Of a stretch of DNA of 64,000 nt, positions 25,673-33,100 are shown piece after piece. Positions within the stretch are counted from its first letter, which is position 1; every line of letters starts with the position of its first letter. The position numbers were made by a program, and so were the translations under genes. Under the pieces are notes generated by a model. That model was given only the letters and a program-made list of their open reading frames with translations, searched no databases and was not told the origin of the DNA. Source of the DNA: Glandiceps talaboti (Eukaryota; Hemichordata; Enteropneusta; Spengelidae); assembly GCF_964340395.1 (NCBI RefSeq), contig NC_135555.1, positions 26,934,725-26,998,724 of the forward strand, written 5' to 3'.

Positions 25673-28600
25673 CATTTCATCATGCCTATAGCACTACTGA
25701 ACCTCAGTTCCGTTGTGCTAAAAACAAGTCACTGAGGAATGACATAGTCCCCGCTATGATTGGGTTTTAAGGAATTATCACTACTCTGATCACGCAACAA
25801 CACTTGTGAACCTAAATCAAACAGACTTAGATATGTTGTGTCTGCTTGTTGGACATGGAACATGCCTACAACAATAAAGGATGGGTCGGGTATGGGGGAT
25901 CGTATCACGACGAAAATGGATATGCACATGTATGTCATAGAACACTGTCCTAATACCAACTTTGAATGAGATCTGTTCAAGCATGTCTGAGTTATGGCTT
26001 TGGACATGGAAAATTCACAAACAAAATGGCTGCCAGGTAGCCATATTGGATCGTATCACGATGAAAATGGATATGCACATGTATGTCATAGAACACTGTC
26101 CTAATACCAACTTTGAATGAGATCTGTTCAAGCATGTCTGAGTTATGGCTTTAGACAGGGAAAATTTGCAAAAATTGGCAAACAAAATGGCTGCTAGGCG
26201 ACCATATTGGATCGTATCATGAAACAAATTGATGTGCATATGTATGCCATTGTATGTTGCCCCTGTACCAAGTTTGAAAAAAATCGGTCCAGGCATCTCC
26301 AAGAAACGGCTGCGGACGGACGGAACCCAATCCATAAGACTAAATATGTAGCAGAAACATTGTCACTTAGAAAAAAATATAACAAGGGATCGGACCACAA
26401 GGGACTCTTTGGATTAGGCAAGAACTACATGTAACCGATATGTGTGAACAACCACTAATATGTTGATAAACTACTTGGGTTGGATATACCAAATGCTCCT
26501 CTCAGGTAAACAAACATATTCCGTTACACATGCACAAACCTACTTTTGTAGCGTGAGCAGCTAGCCTGGTTGGACCTTGGGCTTGTAATTTCAGCCCAAT
26601 CTACTTGATAGTATTGGAATTAAAGATTTTTGAACAAAAAAGATACATTTTAGCCCAAATTTACATATTACAGATGGAATCATGTCATCAATAAATCTTA
26701 ATTTACATACCCCTAAGAATGTTCTCACCAAATTTCAGACCAATCTGCCCAGTAGTTTTTTTTGAGTTTAAGTCTTTTGACCAAAAATAACACACCTGTG
26801 ATGCGATCATTTTGCTTTGAACAATTTCCCAACTAGACCCCAAAAGTAATGTTCCCATCAAGTACCAAAGGCAATTGGTCTGGCGTTTTTTAAATTTAAG
26901 TTGTACACGCACACGCACATGCGCGCACGCACACACACACACACACACACACCGCAACATGCCTATAGCACTACTGAACCTTATCAGTCCAGATGTGCTA
27001 ATAAAATCAAAATGTCTCTTGGAGACACATGTAGTATGATGGACCTCTCTCAATCCTATTTCTCCCAACTACATGTAGTATGATGGACCTCTCTCAATCC
27101 CATTTCTCCCAACTACATGTAGTATGATGGACCTCTCTCAATCCTATTTCTCCCAACTACATGTAGTATGATGGACCTCTCTCAATCCCATTTCTCCCAA
27201 CTACATGTAGTATGATGGACCTCTCTCAATCCTATTTCTCCCAACTACATGTAGTATGATGGACCTCTCTCAATCCTATTTCTCCCAACTACATGTAGTA
27301 TAACTTGTTTACAAAGAATAACCCCTGGGAGAAAGAGAATTAACAAGTAGCATGATTAGGGAGTCCAACTGTTTAATATTATTTACATTATCCACTGTGG
27401 CATCAAAGCTGCCATCGTTAGAAAACACCAAAATACATACCTCTGGTTCTTCTTCAACCATTTTCAAAATCCTATCCTTTTCTTCTTTACTTAAACCTCT
27501 TTCTCCACTTCCTGATGCAAGCACTGCTGGTCCACCTTCCCTTCTAATTCCTCGGTCTCGTATCTTGGTACCAGGACGTTTTTCTGTCTGTCCATTCTCT
27601 TCTCGTTTCCTTTTCAAGGGTTTGTCAGGCTACAAATTGAATGTGGACTTACATTTTGGGTTTTGTTTTTGTTTTTGATTTTTTTTCTGCAGGAAATTGT
27701 GTATCTAAACTTGATACAATACTGTCTTTTGGGGATATTTTTAAAAGTTTAGATCAACATTTCTTAAGTTAAACTTTAAACATGAAACTGCCATATATAA
27801 AGAGGATTATGGGTAATCTATGCAAATGCGGGAAATTCAAACTGTTGTACAGAGCACTAGCTTCATGGTGTTGTTTTCAGCATTTTTTCTAGCACAGTGT
27901 ACTGGTCTTTGCATCTATGCATGTGATTTTAAATATTTGCCACCACGCTTCAGAACGTAATACGCATGTGTACTCTATGCTTGAATTTTCTGTGACCAAA
28001 AACATCAATATATGCTTCGTCTAGCATACATTCCTACATGTAAAGTCACATACAACAAAATGCAGCTACTCTGGATACCTATTCCGCCTGTGTCTACTTA
28101 TAGCTGCAATAATTGTAGCGTTTGATCTGATTTAGGAATCCCCTGCAGCACAATCGACGCCCCAGTCTCCCCCCCCCCCCCCCCCGTCAAAAACGACTGC
28201 CAAAAATGCGAAACAAGACAATTTTGAAAACAAAGGTCGTTGATCATGCGGTACATTTGCCGAGATCTCGTAGCCGGCCGTTTTTGATGGGGGGGGAAAG
28301 GGCAGACCGGGGCGTCGATTGTGCTGCAGGGGATTCCTAAGAAGTGTTGCGGTTAGGAAATGTCAGATTTTCCGTAGGTAGGTCGATATTTTGACGAAAA
28401 TAAGGGTTGAGACGTGCGATACCGATTCGCATCGCATCAGCTGATTGGAATCCCTGCACTAGGTAGGAATGGTATGGGTTAAACACTAAAACTTAAAAAG
28501 TCACCAAAACAGACGAAAAAAAACTCAAAACCGCAGCAAGACGCTGCAATTATTGCAGCTAAATCAAACGCTACAATTCCTCTACTAAACGCAAACGCAA

Positions 28601-29205
28601 GTAGACGGAACCGATTCAGATCTGAATCGCAAAGTTGGGCGGATTTTTCTGCTAAATTACACCTTACCTGGCAAAATGTCGGACATATCCTAACGCCAAC
28701 ATTAATTACGGAGCCTTCAAGACCCAAGAAGTGTTCAGAGGTACCCCAATTCCGTCAAAATCGGCAAATGTAGCAACGCATGCAGCATTTTGAAACGGGC
28801 AGTACGCTGACACCTCGCTCACGTTTTCAACGTGGTCTCGTCTATTTGCGTTTGAGGAATTGTAGCGTTTGATTCGGGTTAAACGTCGGAACGAAAAAGG
28901 CACAAAAACAATCGAAAAAGCCCTCAAAATCACATCAAACGCTACAAATATTGCAGCTAGTGTCTACCTAGAATAGAATATTATTAGCTCACAAGTGACT
29001 GTGGTTCAGCTTCACCAACCACGTGCATTATTCGCTCGTATAAAAACACAAAGTGGACGCGATCGTAAAAACAATTTGTTATACAATGAGATATTACTAT
29101 TATATCACTACATATATACATAGTCACTTTCTTAAGATAGTACTTTCCCAACAAATATTCAAACTTTTTCCTTACCTGGTACGTCAGTAACTCACCCACA
29201 TCCAT
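7861..29205 (-). CDS. CTNNBL1: CTNNBL1, beta-catenin-like protein 1 (5' half; six coding exons; 3' end outside window)
   Basis: CTNNBL1 is an armadillo-like nuclear protein that associates with the CDC5L/Prp19 spliceosomal complex (family knowledge). Six exons join in phase on the minus strand: 29205-29176, 27629-27441, 25321-25215, 13991-13754, 11303-11210 and 8025-7861. They encode about 274 residues of a protein usually near 560. Recognisable family segments are the N-terminus MDVGELLTYQ, a basic nuclear-localisation stretch PLKRKR, FEKKVYRNQEMRIKFPD, LNDVIQEMHVIATVPELYHH, AVQSLLGLLTHDNTD and QWLLKRIKTKMPFDANKLY. Every junction has GT donor and AG acceptor. I found no later exon between 1 and 7860, so the C-terminal half must lie beyond the left edge. 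The gene is head to head with ENY2. Intron 3 hosts an ISL2EU element and intron 5 a donor-site minisatellite. Confidence 0.96.
8084..11209 (-). repeat. 38-base minisatellite made of the CTNNBL1 exon 5 / 5' splice site junction (about 83 donors)
   Basis: On the minus strand each unit is 25 exon-derived bases (GCTGATGGTATTCATAAC then TCCTTAG) plus GTAAGTTTAAACT. The first 25 bases equal the 3' end of exon 5 (codons for ADGIHNSL), and GTAAGT is its donor. Spacing is 38 bases throughout, so 3.1 kb holds about 82 units. Two sites vary most: TCC/TCG/AGT before TAG, and GAC/GAT in the exon-like part. A few units alter the donor (for example GTAAGT to ATAAGT near 10560). The array spans almost the whole of intron 5. 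Confidence 0.97.
11210..11303 (-). CDS. CTNNBL1: CTNNBL1 coding exon 5 (source of the adjacent 38-base array)
   Basis: 94 bases encoding LDNQVVATLVQNMDRLDEG then VKEEADGIHNSL, ending in phase 1 (TTA G). The acceptor is ATTAG. The donor GTAAGT (11209-11204) is the first of a long tandem series: the last 25 exon bases plus 13 intron bases are repeated across the intron. Reading past this donor meets an in-frame TAG 13 codons later, at the exon-like end of the next unit, so only this donor gives intact protein. Confidence 0.94.
11485..13043. mobile_element. hAT-like non-autonomous element with 6-base target duplication
   Basis: Perfect 12-base terminal repeats CAGTGTTCTGCC and GGCAGAACACTG, with further imperfect similarity inward. 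CCTGTA flanks both ends (11479-11484 and 13044-13049). The terminal sequence is hAT-like; most hATs duplicate 8 bases, so the 6-base duplication is atypical. Short open frames at 11745-12146 match nothing I know. It lies in CTNNBL1 intron 4. Confidence 0.75.
13270..13620. repeat. Dispersed repeat, AGTCCCCG family
   Basis: Contains the GAATATGCACATGTATGTC and AAAATGGCTGCCAGGC modules and ends in AGTCCCCGTCCCGG with a CGGACTTCGTCCGG hairpin and GGGGACT, the family's other terminus. Confidence 0.8.
13754..13991 (-). CDS. CTNNBL1: CTNNBL1 coding exon 4
   Basis: 238 bases encoding about 79 residues from FMESEINLNDVIQ to ATALIDAL, the start of the armadillo-like region and the best-conserved stretch here. 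The acceptor is TTTTAG and the donor GTAAGT. It ends in phase 0. Confidence 0.96.
14490..15600. repeat. Dispersed repeat, GTTGCTAGG family (long copy)
   Basis: Five or more internal modules with GTTGCTAGGCATATTTGCAT and TTTTTGAATGTTT, then the CAAATTTCAGTCTC module near 15560. 13992-14489 before it shows nothing recognisable. It is cut at its right end by the ISL2EU fragment. Confidence 0.75.
15604..16064 (+). pseudogene. Broken 5' end of an ISL2EU element: terminal repeat, THAP exon, start of intron 1
   Basis: Bases 15607-15690 match the right terminal repeat of the element at 17713-23730 (ATATGCATATGACGTCATC, CATATTGAGTGGCAAAAG). From 15739 an ATG opens the same THAP start, MGKSCCAFGCTNRH, but a stop follows KGCNLSFY and frame is lost. 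15950-16064 matches the first intron of the intact element. The rest is deleted. Confidence 0.88.
16320..16875. repeat. Dispersed repeat, AGTCCCCG family (three modules)
   Basis: Starts AATGACATAGTCCCCG, then three modules with GCACATGTATGTCATAGA and GGCTGCCAGGCAGCC. 16876-17712 after it holds no feature I recognise. Confidence 0.8.
17713..17792. repeat. ISL2EU left terminal inverted repeat
   Basis: Reads GATGATATGCACGTACG, CATCCGTTACC and GCGCCATATTGAGTGGCAAG; pairs with 23645-23730. The two arms differ at several positions and by small indels. Confidence 0.85.
17812..19683 (+). CDS. SWIM - YqaJ exonuclease - PHD protein of the ISL2EU element
   Basis: The open frame has no ATG upstream of 18097, so it is given from its first open codon; clear coding similarity begins near 17827 (EFNLYVPQ). 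Numbering from the Leu codon at 17926: a DIYAYF...LKSYKSLDAYQF segment at 20-48; a SWIM zinc finger CICMAGLGEACSH at 107-119; a YqaJ (lambda-exonuclease-like, PD-(D/E)XK) domain at about 298-450, with TAS at 306-308, Glu349, SPDAL 387-391, VEVKC 402-406 and QVQLQ 445-449; and a C-terminal PHD finger at 533-577 with the Cys4-His-Cys3 pattern. All expected catalytic residues are present. An ATG at 17784 begins a plausible N-terminus (MAGKQSTSLA) in another frame, so a single-base frameshift near 17811-17816 is likely. AATAAA lies at 19786. Its role in transposition is not established; a nuclease helper is inferred. Confidence 0.87.
   Translation, partial: PRLWAEFNLYVPQSTWDAKQRYLQKLHICGLKSDPYTFLKSDFDCNEPKLWPEVTYADIYAYFISKPSLYTHSQLKSYKSLDAYQFVVTGQTFDVMCKKIKINDDPNTGFLFVGKVRHSQSIFTSPPNRVWVALTADGTVTTAHCICMAGLGEACSHVGAILFYIDAVTQFKRRTDMSACTSKVCSWLPPTLKKVTFEEISNINFARPNKKYKLLCNASATERVITGSDKGKAPTRKSAPSLTQGELKDFVVKLEQTGVKSAVLRVHPDTYKQFVPTSTKLVKPLTELYNPSFHDLAYNELLLKCDNVYENMTLSKYEAEDIEIATRKQATSNIWFRQRAGLITASRFKSVCSTDPSMPSQSLILSICHPLKHKFSTEATCYGCVHEKDAIERLKIRMINEGHVGVQILQCGLYSSTKYPFLAGSPDALIRCECHGIFTVEVKCPLKCKHRTPQMQTELDASFCMQNIDGKYVLKRTHQYFYQVQLQMFLVGISSSYFVIWSPEGEVIQQVYFDEIFMEQMIKKADKFFRHCILPEILAKWYSRKYLQLGSTENQPESQLSCDTHSDTSVCYCRGESFGRDMIVCSSKDCQVKYYHLDCLKIKHAKKGKWFCPSCSKKRTGKK
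19684..21103. other. Gap between the convergent ISL2EU genes
   Basis: AT-rich 3' flanking sequence inside the transposon, with no coding signal. AATAAA at 19786-19791 can end the YqaJ transcript. Confidence 0.6.
21104..23575 (-). CDS. ISL2EU THAP-DDE transposase (two exons, 485 residues)
   Basis: Joining 23575-23401 and 22386-21104 gives 1,458 bases including stop. The start ATG gives MGKSCCAFGCTNRHKKGCD, an N-terminal THAP zinc finger (C2CH: CCAFGC, then CSKHF), whose end DDPNHPDYVPSVF is in exon 2. The exon 1 donor GTAAGT and the exon 2 acceptor TTCAAG join within a Gly codon. After a coiled-coil region (about 137-183) come a helix-turn-helix (LDEDLSYRFGVDQSTISRIF) and a DDE_Tnp_4 domain. 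Candidate catalytic residues are Asp308 (VVILDCFE), Asp383 (EVLADRGF) and Glu430 (HVERVIG). No stop or frameshift is visible, so this copy could be active. It is convergent with the YqaJ gene. Confidence 0.92.
23645..23730. repeat. ISL2EU right terminal inverted repeat
   Basis: Plus strand reads TTTTGCCACTCAATATGGCG through GACGGATGACGTCATATG to GCATATCATC, then TA. Contains a TGACGTCA (CRE-like) palindrome, also kept in the broken copy at 15625. Confidence 0.85.
24480..24860. repeat. Dispersed repeat, CCAAATTTCAGACC family, ending in CA and CAGA microsatellites
   Basis: Contains CCACCAAATTTCAGACCAAT and TTTTGACCAAAAATGAC, then (CA)n at 24710-24795, (CAGA)n at 24800-24825, and the family end word CATGCCTATAGCACTACTGA. 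23731-24479 before it shows nothing clear. Confidence 0.75.
25157..25205. repeat. CTGA/CTGT microsatellite next to the CTNNBL1 exon 3 donor
   Basis: Four-base tandem units CTGACTGACTGA then GTCTGTCTGTGTGT. The tract starts about 10-15 bases downstream (minus strand) of the exon 3 boundary. Confidence 0.8.
25215..25321 (-). CDS. CTNNBL1: CTNNBL1 coding exon 3
   Basis: 107 bases encoding DEGLDETSLRRVLLSFEKK and the conserved motif RNQEMRIKFPDQAEK. The acceptor is GACAG and the donor GTAAGT. It ends in phase 2 (AA), completed by the first base of exon 4. A CTGA/CTGT simple repeat (25157-25200) begins about 15 bases inside the intron. Confidence 0.93.
25635..26340. repeat. GTT microsatellite and AGTCCCCG-family dispersed repeat
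   Basis: (GTT)n at about 25638-25671, CATGCCTATAGCACTACTGA at 25682, then AATGACATAGTCCCCGC at 25740 and two to three 150-base modules, ending in CGGACGGACGGAACCC near 26325. Confidence 0.8.
26590..26985. repeat. Dispersed repeat, CCAAATTTCAGACC family with (CA)n
   Basis: Contains CACCAAATTTCAGACCAATC, TTTTGACCAAAAATAAC, a CA/CG-rich tract at 26905-26952, and the end word CATGCCTATAGCACTACTGA. Confidence 0.75.
27022..27302. repeat. 44-base minisatellite, about 6 copies
   Basis: The unit contains CTACATGTAGTATGATGG, ACCTCTCTCAATCC and TATTTCTCCCAA, with only a C/T difference (CCTATT/CCCATT) between copies. It lies in CTNNBL1 intron 2, about 140 bases from exon 2. Confidence 0.92.
27441..27629 (-). 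CDS. CTNNBL1: CTNNBL1 coding exon 2
   Basis: 63 codons starting PDKPLKRKREENG, after a TTTGTAG acceptor and before a GTATGT donor. It is lysine/arginine-rich and then acidic, as expected for the poorly conserved N-terminal region with the nuclear-localisation signal. It is phase 0 at both ends. Confidence 0.9.
28098..28961. mobile_element. TIR element (AGCTGCAATA family) with a nested MITE
   Basis: Terminal repeats TAGCTGCAATAATTGTAGCG and the inverted copy CGCTACAAATATTGCAGCTA. Flanks GTGTCTACTTA (28090-28100 region) and GTGTCTACCTA (after 28960) look like an 11-base duplication with one mismatch. A related internal fragment is at 6580-6800. Non-coding. It lies in CTNNBL1 intron 1. Confidence 0.75.
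28132..28340. mobile_element. Nested 209-base MITE with about 32-base perfect terminal repeats
   Basis: Ends TTAGGAATCCCCTGCAGC and GCTGCAGGGGATTCCTAA, each continuing into CACAATCGACGCCCC or its complement. A poly-C run (28170-28186) and a poly-G run (28290-28298) sit inside. Inserted into the element 28098-28961. Confidence 0.85.
29176..29205 (-). CDS. CTNNBL1: CTNNBL1 coding exon 1
   Basis: Ten codons, MDVGELLTYQ, nearly identical to the conserved N-terminus of the family. The start is the ATG at 29205-29203, and the exon ends in CAG followed by a GTAAGG donor. It joins in phase 0 to exon 2. Confidence 0.93.
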
Positions 29206-30191
29206 CTTGTTTTGGTTGACGTACATAAAGTTATTGTCAGATTAAGATTCAGCCTCATATTGGATAAAAATCACAATAACTTAAGCAGTCAAACAAGAAA
29301 TGATGTCGCGTCGTGGCCCCTGGCGCGAGGTCGGCGCAACAGGAAATGAGCCCCCTTCACGCCTGCTTGACAGGAGAGGGATGTCGCAACTTGCAAGGGA
29401 AAAATTACCTGAAAATCAGAGATAAAAACTCATCACCATGGCATTTGAGAGGCCAAAGGTCAAAGATTTTAATCTTGTTATTTTAAAAGTTTGTAAGAGT
29501 AATATTTTCCGGTGGATGTGAAGCGGGACATTTCCTGTAGTCCCTGTGGTATTATTTCTTGTTTGATGGCTTTCGTTGGGCATCGTCGTGATTTCCATTA
29601 TTTGAGGCACACTCCCAGGCTGAATCAGACAAGCCTCATATTTGTCCTCTAATCTGAATCATGTGAATCTGATTCTGAATACTATACTCGTAAATGTTGG
29701 CGATTTCCTAACTCCAGTGATTGTACATGTTGTATCAGCTAACTACTTTGGGGATAAGAAAACTATTCTATTAAACATCTTGAGAGAAAAATAATCTCCA
29801 AGTGAAACCAAATCGCTAGCTTTTTCTTCACAAATTCATCAATTCACTGTCAGGAATATCTGATTCTGTTAGTCTCGGTTACCCAGACTCTCGTCGTTGA
29901 GGGCATAACCCCAGCGAGAACATGTGCTTTAAGGCCGGCCGGTGCTTAGTGCTGTACAAGCTCCTTCGCGTGCACGGTGATATGTTTTGAAAAGTCAAAC
30001 GGGAAGCATCGGAGCATAGGTGGTCGATATTCGACAGCACTGTGTAGGAGCTAGAATGAGTGCAGTTGTTTAACAGGGGCCCTGCGTCATCACGTGACCT
30101 ATCGGGTCGGACTGGCACAGCGAATAACCTTTCAATTTGGCGCCAGAGGGCGCTCTAGCGAGGCAACACAACGTTTTGTGGAAATTTCAAA
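29206..30191. promoter_or_regulatory. Shared bidirectional promoter region of CTNNBL1 and ENY2
   Basis: 986 bases separate the two divergent start codons, so both promoters and 5' UTRs must lie here unless upstream non-coding exons exist. GC and CpG content is locally higher at 29300-29350 and 29920-30170, including a CACGTG E-box in TCACGTGACC near 30091. I see no TATA box positioned convincingly for either gene. Transcription starts are not determined. Confidence 0.7.
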
Positions 30192-30199
30192 ATGGCCGA
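30192..30199 (+). CDS. ENY2: ENY2 coding exon 1
   Basis: Only eight coding bases, ATGGCCGA, followed by a GTAAGT donor. The split codon GA|C gives Asp3 with exon 2 (MADYPERK). The placement rests on frame and donor quality; the extreme N-terminus is variable in this family. Confidence 0.82.
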
Positions 30200-33100
30200 G
30201 TAAGTATGAAGTCTTGTCAATTTCAATGCTGTCGCGACGCTTTGTTCACTTTTGAAATAGTCAGTTGGTGTTTAAAGACAAATTACGGATTTGTCGGCAA
30301 CCCCAGGAAATAATATGTTGCGTCGACACATCATATAGTATACTATTTAAGTAGTTCAGTTCACACATTCGTGATTATTGACTAATATTATTGTGTAAAG
30401 CGGCGCGGACCGTTGCGTAGAATCCCTGGTGTAGAATTGGTTCTTGGTCTTTTTTAGCTGAACTGGTAAGGTTTAGTAGTGCTTTTGGCATGGCAAAGTG
30501 TCTGCCTGTGTGTGTGTGTGTGTGTAAACAACTTGAAGTCAAAAACCGCTGAACTGATTGCCATGATATTTGGTGCCGGTGGGTCCATTACCTTGGGTGT
30601 CTTGTTGGGAAATTGTTCAAATGAAAATGATCTTACCACCAGTTTGTGATTTGGATAAAAAAATGTGATTTTTGGTCAAAAAACTCAAACTCACAAACTA
30701 CTGGGCAGATTGGGCTGAACTTTGGTGAAACATTCTTCAGGGTGTTTTTACTAAGAATTGTTCATGATATGATGGTCCCATCAGTGATATGCAAATTAGG
30801 GCTAAATATGTGTCTTTTTGGTCAAAAATCTATAATTCCAAGATTATTGTGTAGATTGAGTTGAACTTTAATGGGAACCTTCTTAGTGGTGTTTAGATTA
30901 AAAATTGTTCATAACACGATCTCATTAGTGATATGCAAATTAGGTCTAAAAATATGTCTTTTTGGTGAAAAATCTATGATTCCAAAACTACCAAGACCGA
31001 GCAGATTGGTCTAAAATATAATGGGGATGCATCTGAGCATGTGTAGACGAATCTGTATTTACAACATGATAATCCCATCAGCAATATGCAAATTAGGTTT
31101 TAAAATGTCAATTTTGGTCAAATACTAAAGATCTTGAAACTGAATGAGGTTGAAACTTGGTGGGGATGTTTATGGAGGTGTTATTCTGCAGTTATTATTA
31201 AAAACGATTGACACAATTGGACCTAGCAACCATGATCATGTCTTTAGCAACAGTGAAATTATGATGCACATTACAAAGATAACAATAGGGATGGGTAGTA
31301 AGTGAATACAGATTCAAAACAGGTAGGCAAATATGCCTAGCAACAAGACCATGCCCATAGCAACAGCTAAATATAGTTGTGCTGCAACACCGTTGACACT
31401 GTTTTTTGAATATTTCAGCTATCCAGAAAGGAAAGTGCGAGATGCCCAGATGCGGGCGACTATCAACCAAAAGCTGGTTGAAACTGGTGAAAAGGAAAGG
31501 TAAAATGTCTTTAGAAGTATTGGATTTGTCTCAGTGGCTGTAAAACACATTTTGATCAAATATGTATATGGAACCTTGAGACTTGAGTCACGGTAGCCAG
31601 AGGTCTCGTTAACGTGTTATTTATGGGTATTTGATGCCATATTTGACACTTGGGACATATTTTTTTGGATGTATGCATCACTGAGGATGTGTCATAAACA
31701 GGGGACAAATGGGGCTTACTGTTGGCAAACGTACAGTTGTCATCTTTGCTTCGTGGTTGTAAAACAAGACATTTAGTATTTAGTCAGTTCTATTTGTAAC
31801 TATTTTCTAAACTCTATGTGCAGTGTGACCTGTGAAATTTGAATATGACCCATCATACATGTATGCATAACGTTTCAACAGTTTCATGTGCCCCATGACC
31901 ATTTCCTGACATGGAGAGCACATCTTGGGTAGTTTAGAAACTGTAATATTATCATACATATCCATGTGATTGGTTACTTATTAACAATAACAGACATGCG
32001 TGAGATGTAGTTAGAAAGGGTTTCCATTGATAGCATGGCCATTATGGCGAAGCATCTTCCCTCCATGGGTGAAGTGATGATCAAATAGTGATGATCAAAT
32101 AGACCACACCGGCAGACACTCTATGCTGAAAACTTCAGTTAGATAATTTCATACTGCCACATCACCATTTCATTCTCACTAAAACTGAAACTTTTTCTAT
32201 TTGACCTTCGTTAGTAGATTGAATGCATTGTGAATTTACCGTTCACTAGTAGTCCTGCTAGCAGATGGTGCACGGTCTATGGGGCGCGATTTTGACGTTC
32301 CCAGGGACAATTGTCAGAATGGAGTCCCGAATTACTCCGTCTGCATTGTGCAAGCAGGACTAGGCTAGGCAACTAGGTAATGTGATTTGATATCTTGAAT
32401 TGTACAACTACAACATAACATTGAAGCTATATATTATTGCATAGTAGAAGAGTATGGGGAGGTTTTAACTTTGGAGTTATGGGTTGTGCATTTGCAGGAA
32501 ATTCAAACTGCCATAAGGAGCACTGACTTTGAGCTCGTGTGTTTGTCAGATTTTGCACTGAACAAGTTTTACATGACTCCCACATTTCATATATACGGTC
32601 TAAATTTATAGTGAATACAACTGAGTAGAAATAACTGACATAACTAAGTTTGGTAGTCAATATAGCAGGTTTACGATCGAATTTGAGGCTAAATTTGTGT
32701 CAAATAGGTCTAGTATTGTAAAAACCATTGGCCCAGTTGTCAATTAGGCTTACAAGTTACACATCGTGGACATTAGATAAGACACTGTGAACAATGCAAA
32801 TAATGAACATGTTAAATGCCAAATATCAAACAATACAAGCGAACAAAAGGGTCTGTATGCACTCCATTAGCCCTAGACATATTGCTTGAGATGCAAGCTC
32901 ACATGTGCCAACAATACATGAAAATGATATTGTTACTGACATACAATGATGTTACACTTACAGTGGACCCAAAATGATTCTCTGTTCCTCAGTTTGATCA
33001 ATATATGTTCTGGGTTGCTACATTCCTTAGTAAAATCATAATTTCCTTCTACAACTTTTTTTTGTGTAGAAGTGTTTTCTGTCAGTTAGTTGTGTCTTTG

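Noticed and set aside
30130-30165. CCAGAGGGCGC as a CTCF-type site in the shared promoter
   Set aside because: It matches only part of the CTCF consensus, and binding cannot be supported from this alone.
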